DNA of 64,000 bases from JALYXI01 sp963716685 (lineage in GTDB: Bacteria > Acidobacteriota > Terriglobia > Bryobacterales > Bryobacteraceae), in NCBI GenBank assembly GCA_963716685.1, contig CAVQTR010000002.1, forward strand, positions 392,341 to 456,340. The letters are read 5' to 3'. Of this stretch, positions 16,317 through 23,975 are shown piece after piece. The notes under the pieces are model-generated. The model ran no database searches, was not told the DNA's origin, and worked only from the letters and a program-made list of their open reading frames with translations. The translations under genes were made by a program, and so were the position numbers. The number at the start of each line of letters is the position of its first letter. The first letter of the stretch is position 1.

Positions 16317-19228
16317 AAACCTGCCTCCCAACTTTCGACGATCTGAAATGATGCCGCATGCCCCAGCGTGCCGAAGCTTGCCTGCGCCGCCTGAAACGTT
16401 TCTGTAAAGCTTCGGGGAGTACCGAATTCGGGTCGCGGCGTCATATTGTCGGTTGTTGCCACCGTCAACGGCTGCGCAAACGAAACGGCCACCCCCTGTA
16501 GATCGGGAGGATGCCACAACGCGGCGATCGACTGAATGTTACCGACCGCCAGGAGAAACTCGGTATCTCGCCTGACTTGTGAAAGGTCGGGTCCCACAAA
16601 AGACGCTAAGTCAGGAACCCGCTTGGACTCGTACGCGACATTCCATGCGGGGGGCAGTTCGGAGTGTTCGACCCCGGCTGCCGTCAGCGCCGCGCCACAC
16701 GGCCAGGATTCAAATGCCTGCGACGAGAACTTCTGGTCTTCCGTCAAGTCAATCAGTTCCCCTGGCGGGAAGAAGTCACGAACAAGACTGCCCTCTGAGC
16801 TGATGTGCCAGGTTTGCGGCTCAATGGGCTGTTGTTGGAACCGGGAAATCATTATGTCGAAGGGCACGGCCCGCTGCTGCGCGGTCACGCTTCCCAGGGG
16901 ATGAACCGTGTTCCCGCTGCCGATCAGATCGCGGGCGTGGTCAGACAACGAAACGGCAGTCGTGTCCCCGGATGGCGGACTGCCTGTCCACGCAGAGGGA
17001 TCTGCGAGCGCCTTTTCGAGAATTTCTCCCAGATCTACCTGCAGTAAAGCCGGAGCGGGGTCCGGACCCCATTTGTGTTCAAAGTCCAGCGATACGTGAA
17101 AGAGGAACAGGCGAACGGAGCCGGTGCCCTGTATATGCCACGGCGTAGGGCCTTCCAGGAATAACTGGAGATCCACGCCCATCAGAGTCTTCCCGAACAC
17201 CTGTACGGCCACGCCGGCGCTGGCGCCGATGGAAAACGAGAAGTGGGGGTCCCATTTAAACAGGGTGTCGAAGCCGAACCAGCCCTGGACGCCACAGCCG
17301 GCGATTTCATCGTTCAGTTCCAGCTGAGCGCCGAATTGTACCGTGTTGGTCGTGATCGCGAGATAGGCTTCCGCGCGAAGGCCAGGTACCCCAGGAGGGG
17401 TCATCGACAGTTGAATCCGGTGCAGGCCGGGCGGAACGCCCTGGGGTGGAACGAAACGGGGATGAAAGCCACCGGCGCTGAATACAAACTGGGGGTCCGG
17501 CGCGCCTCTCAGCAGGAAGAAGATATCGCCGCTGAGCGGCATGCCTGAAAGATACGACCCGTCCAGACTGGCGACTATAGTAGAGCCGGGGTTGGGCGAA
17601 AGCTCGAAGGTTCCGGCGAATGTCGCCTGCACCAGAACCTGCGGCACGAGGGGATCGGGCAATGCCACAACAATCCTGCCGAGAACTACGAACTGCAAAG
17701 GATTGGGGAAATCGACCACCACCGCGACCACCATCTGCACGATGCGCCCACCCCACGTCACCTTCAAAATGGGGCCTACAACAATATGGTCCGGCGCCTC
17801 AGGAAAAACCCGTCCCATAGTCGCGATAATCGCCGGTGCGTGCGCGGCCGGATCCACGGGAAACAGCAGTTGGGCGGCGGAGCCATCCACTATAGCGGCA
17901 TTTAGTGCGTCCCTGTCGAGACGCCGGTTGATCCCGGCAATGCCCCCCACACCCGCGAGCGCGAATCCAAAACTGAGATCGATGCCGGGGAACGGGAACT
18001 CCACGCTGATGATTGCGATAAACGACAGCAGTTTGCCCGGTACCGGTAGCTGCAGCAGGCCGAAGGCTTTGATGGAGACTTCGAGCAGATTCAGGTCGAG
18101 CACGCCCCCGTAGCCGCCGGGCCCGGTGCTCTTAAGGAAACCTCCGCCGGATACCACTGGCAGTGCGAGGTCGAGACCGATTCCCGTTAGTGTCGCCGGA
18201 TGCACAGGGGGATTCAGCCCCAGCCTGGCCGCCCCTGTGGAGAAGGGAAATGAAGCGCCCAGCCCTGAGGCCGTCACGGTGAGGAGAGGGAAACCCGGCA
18301 AAGACGCCGTGAAACCAAGGCCGAAGCCGAATTGAACGTCTCCGCCGACGATGGAAACTTCAAGGTCTACCGATCCGATATCAACGCCGGGCAGACTCAC
18401 GCTCCCTGGCAGGCTGACTCGCAAACCACCACCGTTCAGAGCGAAACCCACTTCGGCATCGGCCGTAATTGTCAGATTTACCGGGATTGCGAGGACATCG
18501 CCAAGTAATCCCGAAACCTGATCCGCAACAAGGGAAAGTTGTGCCTGCGGCAGGGAAATGGTCCAGGAGACCTTGGGGTTCCCGGCGGCGTCGATGGTCG
18601 TTGCCAGACCCACCGAGAAGCCAGTCAAAGCAAGATGTGGCCCGTTTTCAAGGCCGAGGTCAAGTGCTGGCCCGCTGTAGCGCAGCATAAGCCCAACACT
18701 GATTGCGGCCACTGCATCGAGAGCTTTGGGTACGTCATCGCGGGGATAGAGCAGTCGCCCACCTGCGTTGGCGTCGCCCGAAACAACCAGTGACCAGTCC
18801 GCCGATAGCTGAAGAGTACCGCCGAGATCGCCGTTACCAATCACAGCGAACTCGATCGCCAGCGCCCTCGGTCCGTCGCCAGTCAGGGCAGCCACGAAAG
18901 TGCTTCCCGGGCCCGCAACCGCCAGGGCCAAACCGCGCGGTTGGCCCCCGCCGGGGTCAAATCCGTGCAGTGTCACCTTCGGGTCCGGGCCGCTGTCTGG
19001 CAATATCGTCAAGAACCCTTTGATCAGGGAAGAGACAGCATCGTCGGCAGAGGGGATATCATCGGCATGCAACGTCTCGAGCATGTTTTGTCCGAGCACC
19101 GTAGCCGCGAAGGCGGGATCCAGATTAAGGCTTGACAGTTTGAGTGCAGCTTGGGCGCGGTAGCGGTCCAGCACGCTCCAAAGGCCATCCGCGATCTGAT
19201 CGAACAACTGCTGTCCGGCTTTGCTCAT
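16313..19228 (-). CDS. Large beta-rich protein, DUF6603-like
   Basis: The start MSKAGQQLFDQIADGLW at 19228 has an AGGAGAG site nine bases upstream. The 971-residue protein has a long middle part built of amphipathic beta repeats with Gly/Leu/Pro (LPGVDIGSVDLEVSIVGGD, FGFGLGFTASLPGFPLLTV), resembling DUF6603-type proteins. A later region has SFGFALAGVGGIAGINRRLD and the C-terminus is more globular. No signal peptide is seen. It is translationally coupled to the next gene, so the two products probably act together. Known relatives are large proteins of unknown role. Confidence 0.65.
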   Translation of the reverse strand: MSKAGQQLFDQIADGLWSVLDRYRAQAALKLSSLNLDPAFAATVLGQNMLETLHADDIPSADDAVSSLIKGFLTILPDSGPDPKVTLHGFDPGGGQPRGLALAVAGPGSTFVAALTGDGPRALAIEFAVIGNGDLGGTLQLSADWSLVVSGDANAGGRLLYPRDDVPKALDAVAAISVGLMLRYSGPALDLGLENGPHLALTGFSVGLATTIDAAGNPKVSWTISLPQAQLSLVADQVSGLLGDVLAIPVNLTITADAEVGFALNGGGLRVSLPGSVSLPGVDIGSVDLEVSIVGGDVQFGFGLGFTASLPGFPLLTVTASGLGASFPFSTGAARLGLNPPVHPATLTGIGLDLALPVVSGGGFLKSTGPGGYGGVLDLNLLEVSIKAFGLLQLPVPGKLLSFIAIISVEFPFPGIDLSFGFALAGVGGIAGINRRLDRDALNAAIVDGSAAQLLFPVDPAAHAPAIIATMGRVFPEAPDHIVVGPILKVTWGGRIVQMVVAVVVDFPNPLQFVVLGRIVVALPDPLVPQVLVQATFAGTFELSPNPGSTIVASLDGSYLSGMPLSGDIFFLLRGAPDPQFVFSAGGFHPRFVPPQGVPPGLHRIQLSMTPPGVPGLRAEAYLAITTNTVQFGAQLELNDEIAGCGVQGWFGFDTLFKWDPHFSFSIGASAGVAVQVFGKTLMGVDLQLFLEGPTPWHIQGTGSVRLFLFHVSLDFEHKWGPDPAPALLQVDLGEILEKALADPSAWTGSPPSGDTTAVSLSDHARDLIGSGNTVHPLGSVTAQQRAVPFDIMISRFQQQPIEPQTWHISSEGSLVRDFFPPGELIDLTEDQKFSSQAFESWPCGAALTAAGVEHSELPPAWNVAYESKRVPDLASFVGPDLSQVRRDTEFLLAVGNIQSIAALWHPPDLQGVAVSFAQPLTVATTDNMTPRPEFGTPRSFTETFQAAQASFGTLGHAASFQIVESWEAGL

Positions 19229-19679
19229 GAAGCAATCTCTCCTGAATTGCGCCTCGTGAGCACCGGGCAACCGGCGACGTCAAATACCGCTCTCGTTTTG
19301 CCGACGGTTCTATGTGTCCCGCCGGCTCGCAATCACTTGCAGACAGAGAGCTGCAAGCGCCGCGGCACCGTTCGTTGGCCACGAGTATATACTGAAAAGC
19401 CGATTAACCCGAAGCCCGCCAAATGAGTCATGTAGTTCGTTCACGTTGCTCGTCACCGTCCGTTAGTCGCTGACTACCTTTCCAGGGGCTGACTTCTCTA
19501 TGCGCAGTTTGTTTAGCTTAGAACGGCTCAAGCGGATTTGAAGCGTTCCATCCCGGACATCTGACGAAACTCACTCCCGATCACGTGGGACACCGCGATG
19601 CTCGCGCGCGAACCATGAGATGCAGATACATCGAAATCACGCGCGGGAGAGTAAAACTGAACAAACTGTCGCCGAACAC
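19229..19679. other. Intergenic stretch with a dispersed-repeat copy
   Basis: About 450 bases without a supported gene. The right part (19,506-19,580) is a copy of the dispersed repeat also found near 30.2, 35.2, 40.9 and 47.1 kb. It abuts the broken end of the IS110 transposase. Confidence 0.6.
19506..19580 (+). repeat. Dispersed repeat, copy A
   Basis: Contains the family core TTTAGCTTAGAACGGCTCA followed by AGCGGATTTGAAGCGTTCC and CCCGGACATCTGACG. It matches copies at 35,191, 40,821 and 47,022 with a few substitutions and lacks the left third of the unit. Confidence 0.75.
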
Positions 19680-20267
19680 TCACGCGGACGGCACCGGGAA
19701 GCGAATCAGAAATCGGATGAACCACTCCGTCCTGGTTGAACACCAATAACGACCGAACTCAGGAAAGTAAAGCGGAATATAGTGCAGCAGCAGACTGTGC
19801 TGAAGGCGAGTTCGAGCCAGCGTCACTTGATAGTAGGTGTTGGAAAGTTCTTGTAAATCATGGTCTCCATGAAAGAGCGGGTCGTGATAGATCTGCACCA
19901 GACCGTGGATCAGCATGGCCAAGATAACCCGCGCATCTCTGGGGTCATTTTTGTCCCAAGTGCCATAACGGGCTTCTCGGAACCGGGCTTGGGCCACCGA
20001 TGAGACCGAAACAACCTCGAACCCGGCTTTCAAGAGACGAAAGGCAAGTGGGCGATGAAAGTCGCCGGTCGGCTCAAATGCGATCCGTGTCCGGCCAGGC
20101 AAGGACGAGAGATACAGGAGCAACTGGTCATGGTCGGCGAAATTGTTAGCGACCTTGAAGTTTCTTTTTTGCCCTGAAGATTCCTGCACCAGGACAACAT
20201 TCCATGCTTTGGCGATGTCGATTGCAACCAGGTTAACGTTTGCTGTAGAGTGCGATTGGTCAGTCAT
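19680..20267 (-). pseudogene. IS110-family transposase, N-terminal fragment
   Basis: The 195-residue frame has the DEDD-type N-terminal domain of IS110 transposases: NLVAIDIAKAWNVVLVQ (first Asp), RIAFEPTGDFHRPLAFRLL (Glu) and ARYGTWDKNDPRDARVIL (the paired Asp). Full-length proteins have 330-400 residues with a C-terminal helix-hairpin-helix part, absent here. The end turns into unrelated sequence next to repeat copy A. Start ATG 20267 has no strong ribosome site in view. Confidence 0.85.
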
Positions 20268-20640
20268 GAAAGTGGTTTCTCCTTTGGGAAATTAGGCCTT
20301 TCTAAGGATGTTGTCACTGGAAATGACTGGCCACCACACCACATGTTGGCACTGCCAATACTGGAGGACGCTTGGATGGGGACGCTGTCCCCAAGCCCCT
20401 GGGGTTTAACGCTGCCCGGCCAGAATGCCTGAGCGGACAGGGCGGCGGTTGCCGCCCTGCATTCCGGCACTTGAACGGCGCTCCGGTCGCATCCCTGCGG
20501 TGCCGTATCCTCCGGCCAAGCACTGAGAAAGATAACAGAAAAGTGCCCCCACTTTCTGATTGTGCTTGTACTGTGGCAGCGAACTTACCAGCCGTCACTT
20601 TCTTTCGTGGGGGACCGATCACCGGATTGAACTCGATCAC

Positions 20641-20780
20641 ATCGAACCGGTAAAACCGGTGCAGAACGCGTCTATTGAAAGCTTTAACACACGCCTGCGC
20701 GACGAATGTCTGAATACAAGCTGGTTCCGCAACCTCTGGGAAGCACGGCGGCGCATCGCCGCCTGGAGACCTGAATACAA
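20641..20780 (+). pseudogene. IS3-family transposase fragment
   Basis: The frame reads KPVQNASIESFNTRLRDECL, then NTSWFRNLWEARRRIAAWR, the C-terminal DDE (second Asp to Glu) segment of IS3/IS407-group OrfB. Only about 45 residues survive. The same stretch, slightly diverged, ends the window at 63,940-64,000, so it is a multicopy element. Confidence 0.85.
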
Positions 20781-20980
20781 GCCTCAAGATGCTCGACGAT
20801 GGCGTCAATGTGCCAGCCGGGAACGAACGGCGTCAACGGCTCGATGACGGCCAAAGCCTGGCGCACGAACTCGCGCAGACTGCGGCACGCCTGCTCCTGC
20901 TCAGTAGTGCGCGATCTGTTCTGCGATCGGAGGACCTGCTTGCAACGCCAACGGTACGCATGATCACACATAGTATAGAC
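20779..20980 (-). pseudogene. Phage terminase large-subunit N-terminal fragment
   Basis: On the minus strand the frame reads SLREFVRQALAVIEPLTPFV then GWHIDAIVEHLEAC, the opening segment of many phage terminase large subunits before the ATPase domain. It is cut directly at the end of the IS3 fragment, so only about 65 residues remain. Confidence 0.5.
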
Positions 20981-21030
20981 CCGCAACGAGTAGTGATAAA
21001 AAAGTCTGAGATCCCATTGAAGATGGGGGT

Positions 21031-21936
21031 ATGCTCGTGCTAATGACAAAGAGCCCCTCCGGACAATCCACGGCTTCGCTGGATCTTGTCAGGCTGACAG
21101 CGCTGATGGAACTCACTCGCGGGACGCCGGAGGTGAGAATAGGCCTTATTGATGGGCCTGTTCTCCGGGACCATCCAGACTTGGTGGAAAGCCCTATTCA
21201 GGAGATCCCTTCCAGCGCGAAATTCCCTTGTCAGAACTCCTCGAGTTCCGAGTGTATGCATGGCACCTATGTTGCCGGGATATTGTCTGCGAGACGCGGT
21301 TCCGATGCACCAGGCATTTCTCCGGGCTGTACTTTACTGGTACGACCGATTTTGTCCGAGAGCACCCCATCCAATGGAATGTCCGGCTCCAGCACTACTC
21401 CCGAAGCGCTTGCGGCTGCGGTTTTTGATTGTATCAACGCCGGCGCCCGCATCATTAATTTGAGTCTCGCCCTTGTTCGGTCATTGAGGGACAGGGATCT
21501 TGCACTAAAATCCGCGCTTGATTACGCCTTGCTGCGGGGCACTATCGTAGTCGCCGCCACGGGCAACCAAGGGATGGTTGGCAGCACCCTCATAACGCGT
21601 CATCCTTGGGTAATTCCAACTGCCGCCTGCAACCGCGAAGGCATGCCGTCGGCTTATTCAAACATTGGGCTATCCATTGGCGCCCGTGGTCTGCGCGCGC
21701 CGGGCGAAGGCGTAGTCAGTTCTGGCACCGACGGCAAATCATTCTCATCGAGCGGAACCAGCGCCGCAGCTCCGTTTGTAACCGGCACAATTGCTTTGCT
21801 CTGGTCCCTGTTTCCTTCTGCAACCGCGCGGCAGGTGCAGTCCGCCGTGGCACAGCCCGCGGTCAGGCGCGGCAGTGTCGTTCCACCGCTGCTGGATGCG
21901 TGGAGCGCGTACCAGACGATGAAACTCGCCTCATGA
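21031..21936 (+). CDS. Subtilisin-like protease (PatA-like), putative RiPP leader protease
   Basis: This 301-residue S8 protease has an intact triad: Asp41 in IGLIDGPVLRDHPDL, His77 in CMHGTYVAGIL and Ser244 in GTSAAAPFVTG, plus the oxyanion Asn in AATGNQG. No signal peptide or long prodomain is seen, so it is cytoplasmic, like cyanobactin PatA proteases that remove leader peptides. ATG 21031 or 21046 may be the start; a GATGGGGG stretch precedes the first. It is the first gene of the cluster; its stop nearly overlaps the next small frame. Confidence 0.85.
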   Translation: MLVLMTKSPSGQSTASLDLVRLTALMELTRGTPEVRIGLIDGPVLRDHPDLVESPIQEIPSSAKFPCQNSSSSECMHGTYVAGILSARRGSDAPGISPGCTLLVRPILSESTPSNGMSGSSTTPEALAAAVFDCINAGARIINLSLALVRSLRDRDLALKSALDYALLRGTIVVAATGNQGMVGSTLITRHPWVIPTAACNREGMPSAYSNIGLSIGARGLRAPGEGVVSSGTDGKSFSSSGTSAAAPFVTGTIALLWSLFPSATARQVQSAVAQPAVRRGSVVPPLLDAWSAYQTMKLAS

Positions 21937-21997
21937 AAACGAGCGCCAGACCGAAAACGGAATCCCGCCCGGGTTCCTGAACGACAAGGACGTCGGC

Positions 21998-22114
21998 ATG
22001 GGCGATGCGATCAAACGTGGCGCCGCTTATATCGGAATTATGCCGTGCGGGGGCTGTGAGGCCCGGGCCGCGGCACTGAATCGGTGGTTCGTGTTCCAGG
22101 CGGACTCTCGATAG
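21998..22114 (+). CDS. Small CGGC/LNRW protein
   Basis: A 38-residue frame, MGDAIKRGAAYIGIMPCGGC then EARAAALNRWFVF. The same frame is open upstream to 21,923 and reads on sensibly (NGIPPGFLNDKDVG), so the real start may be a non-ATG codon or lie nearer the subtilase stop. The CGGCxxRxxALNRW pattern recalls small conserved proteins of unknown function. Position inside the cluster suggests a maturation accessory or another precursor. Confidence 0.55.
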   Translation: MGDAIKRGAAYIGIMPCGGCEARAAALNRWFVFQADSR

Positions 22115-22148
22115 CGCGGTTAGTTTCATTCATTCAAGGAGCCAGATT

Positions 22149-23081
22149 ATGGCCGTATCTGAGACAAACGAACAATCGGCTCTACCCACGAACGTTCAAT
22201 GCACTGCTGCAAGGCCGCGGTCTGGTTCGAGCCGTTCAGGCTCGACTATCTCGCCGCAGACCTGCAGCAGTTGCCAAACTCCCGCGGCGACGAATGTGGA
22301 CGTTCAGGGCGCATCTCCTTCGTACGTATATGCGTTGGGACGCATACAGGCGCGATTTCCAAGAGTTTCCGTCGAGAAGGAATTTGCTCAGGCGGTTGGC
22401 AGAACCGCTACCACCGGACAAACCGATCAGGAGGTGTTTAAGGCAGTTCTCTCGAAACGCGAAAACCGCTACCTCGCCCGGCACTTGTGTTGGGTAATGA
22501 CGGTACAGGGAATCGATACCTATATCCTGCAGCCACGTGACCCTGCCGATCTCGATTTGCTTGTGGCGACTCTGAGGAGTGCAGCGAGTCCGCTTGAGAT
22601 CGATGCCGTTATTGGCCTGCTCGGTCCGATCGCCGGGCCGGAAGTGTGCAATGGTTTGATGATTCCTATTTTGTCGTTCGATCAAATCTATTCTTTTGGG
22701 CGCGATGCATTGATCCAGGCGATTCCCAGGCCGGATGAGCCCCCCAAGGGATTTGACGCCGCAGCAGGCGAAGTATTCGACAGGGTCATGCAACTTGCCG
22801 ACAATGCAGGCGGCACCGACGAGCACCGCGCCCTCAACTATCTGGTGATGCGCTATCCAAAAATCTACGGCACAGTGGCGGACGCCCATTCGCGGAATGC
22901 ATCGCTGACAGGCGTTGACGTTCAGCCTTCACCATTGAGCGGCGCCCGCAGAATGGTGGATGTGATTCTTACGTTCACCAATCGCAATAATGATTTTACG
23001 GAGAAGTACTGTACGCGCGTTGATGTGACCGAAGAGTTTCCTTTTCTGGCCGCGCGGATGTCGGAATATTTCGATCGCTGA
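22149..23081 (+). CDS. PatG C-terminal-domain-like protein
   Basis: The start is firm: AAGGAG lies seven bases before ATG. The 310-residue protein opens with a low-complexity Ser/Thr-rich part with CSSC (residues 1-50). A domain follows with SYVYALGRIQARFPRVSVEK and EFAQAVGR, the opening of the C-terminal domain of cyanobactin PatG proteases, then LSKRENRYLARHLCWVMTVQG and DTYILQPRDPADLDLL. The PatG protease domain itself is absent. Role unknown; in cyanobactin enzymes the domain is fused to the macrocyclase. Here it probably scaffolds or recognises precursors. Confidence 0.75.
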   Translation: MAVSETNEQSALPTNVQCTAARPRSGSSRSGSTISPQTCSSCQTPAATNVDVQGASPSYVYALGRIQARFPRVSVEKEFAQAVGRTATTGQTDQEVFKAVLSKRENRYLARHLCWVMTVQGIDTYILQPRDPADLDLLVATLRSAASPLEIDAVIGLLGPIAGPEVCNGLMIPILSFDQIYSFGRDALIQAIPRPDEPPKGFDAAAGEVFDRVMQLADNAGGTDEHRALNYLVMRYPKIYGTVADAHSRNASLTGVDVQPSPLSGARRMVDVILTFTNRNNDFTEKYCTRVDVTEEFPFLAARMSEYFDR

Positions 23082-23109
23082 ACTAAGTAACCGCAAGGAG
23101 AAACGTGAA

Positions 23110-23319
23110 ATGAAAACCAACAACACGCCGGGATTTACCGCAGAGGCTTCGCTCTTGACCACTGACGAGCACTACTGGCAACCGAAGACTCTCAGACTAG
23201 CTAATCGTGATGGCGTCAGACCGGCAACCTGCTATCACGATTGCATCTCAGACTGCATGTCCGAAGGCCACGTGCATCCCGGCGTCTGCGTCAGACTCTG
23301 TCGGAACGAATGCCGATAG
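23110..23319 (+). CDS. Putative RiPP precursor 1, six-cysteine core
   Basis: A 69-residue peptide with AAGGAG before ATG. The N-terminal leader carries PGFTAEASLL (residues 7-16). The C-terminal core has exactly six cysteines in the symmetric pattern CX3CX3CX10CX3CX3C, with a His-rich centre (EGHVHPG). CX3C pairs facing each other would suit a disulfide- or thioether-stapled helical hairpin. The leader is shared with the next peptide. Confidence 0.75.
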   Translation: MKTNNTPGFTAEASLLTTDEHYWQPKTLRLANRDGVRPATCYHDCISDCMSEGHVHPGVCVRLCRNECR

Positions 23320-23383
23320 AGCGCTTTGAGAGTAAACCGTAACCCCATAACAATGCCGATTGATGCCTTGAGGAATAACTGAA

Positions 23384-23611
23384 ATGAATCTACCAGGTTT
23401 TACTGCTGAGACTGCCGTGACTGACAGTGCCATGCATTATCGGGCGGCCGCAAATCGCGGCGAAAACACAGCAACCGTTCAACCCGCTTCTCTATTCATT
23501 CAACCCCCGGTCTGGTGCCTGAAGCATTTGTGCAAGATCTCAGTAACGGGGGTAGTTTCCTGCGCTTATTACCTGGGAAGGTGGAACTCCGCCATGGGTC
23601 ATTGTGAATGA
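23384..23611 (+). CDS. Putative RiPP precursor 2
   Basis: A 75-residue peptide starting MNLPGFTAETAV, with an AGGAA site before ATG, sharing the PGFTAE leader box with precursor 1. The core differs: PVWCLKHLCKISVTGVVSC and a distal HC, four cysteines, with aromatic residues. The last 20 residues could reflect a frameshift, because composition changes there. Confidence 0.65.
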   Translation: MNLPGFTAETAVTDSAMHYRAAANRGENTATVQPASLFIQPPVWCLKHLCKISVTGVVSCAYYLGRWNSAMGHCE

Positions 23612-23693
23612 ATTGCGGGGCCAGAGAGGGTTGCTGCATCACCCGGTAAGCCCGCCGTAGCTCAGAAAGAACATAGAGAGAGGAATTTTCGAG

Positions 23694-23927
23694 ATGCCAC
23701 AGATACAACACACGGACTTCGCCATTCCGCACGCGGATAGCACACCGCATGCCGACTTCAGCTCCGCACATGTCGATAATCCGGGTCTCCACACGGACAC
23801 CAAGAACCATTCCGATACGCCCAAGCGGCATGAGGATTCGGTTCCGTCGCACCATACCGACACCGTCAGTAACGGCCACCACGCCGACATAATTACCCTT
23901 GGAGGTGAAGAACCGCCGCAAAAATAG
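23694..23927 (+). CDS. Putative RiPP precursor 3 with nine His-x-Asp motifs
   Basis: A 77-residue peptide with GAGAGGA before ATG. HxD motifs begin at residues 6, 13, 19, 26, 33, 39, 46, 54 and 63, spaced 6-9 residues with 7 most common. The central residue is T, A, V, S or E. There is no cysteine and no PGFTAE box. The tail is DIITLGGEEPPQK. Such a multicore peptide just before a radical SAM gene is the likely substrate of that enzyme or of the HExxH enzyme. Confidence 0.8.
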   Translation: MPQIQHTDFAIPHADSTPHADFSSAHVDNPGLHTDTKNHSDTPKRHEDSVPSHHTDTVSNGHHADIITLGGEEPPQK

Positions 23928-23975
23928 GGCCCTTACAATCACAGTAGAGTTCCGGTTCAGACACGGGGGTTCTTA

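Noticed and set aside
23650..23690. Possible tRNA-like word GTAGCTCAG near precursor 3
   Set aside because: No acceptor, anticodon or T-loop arms can be formed around it.
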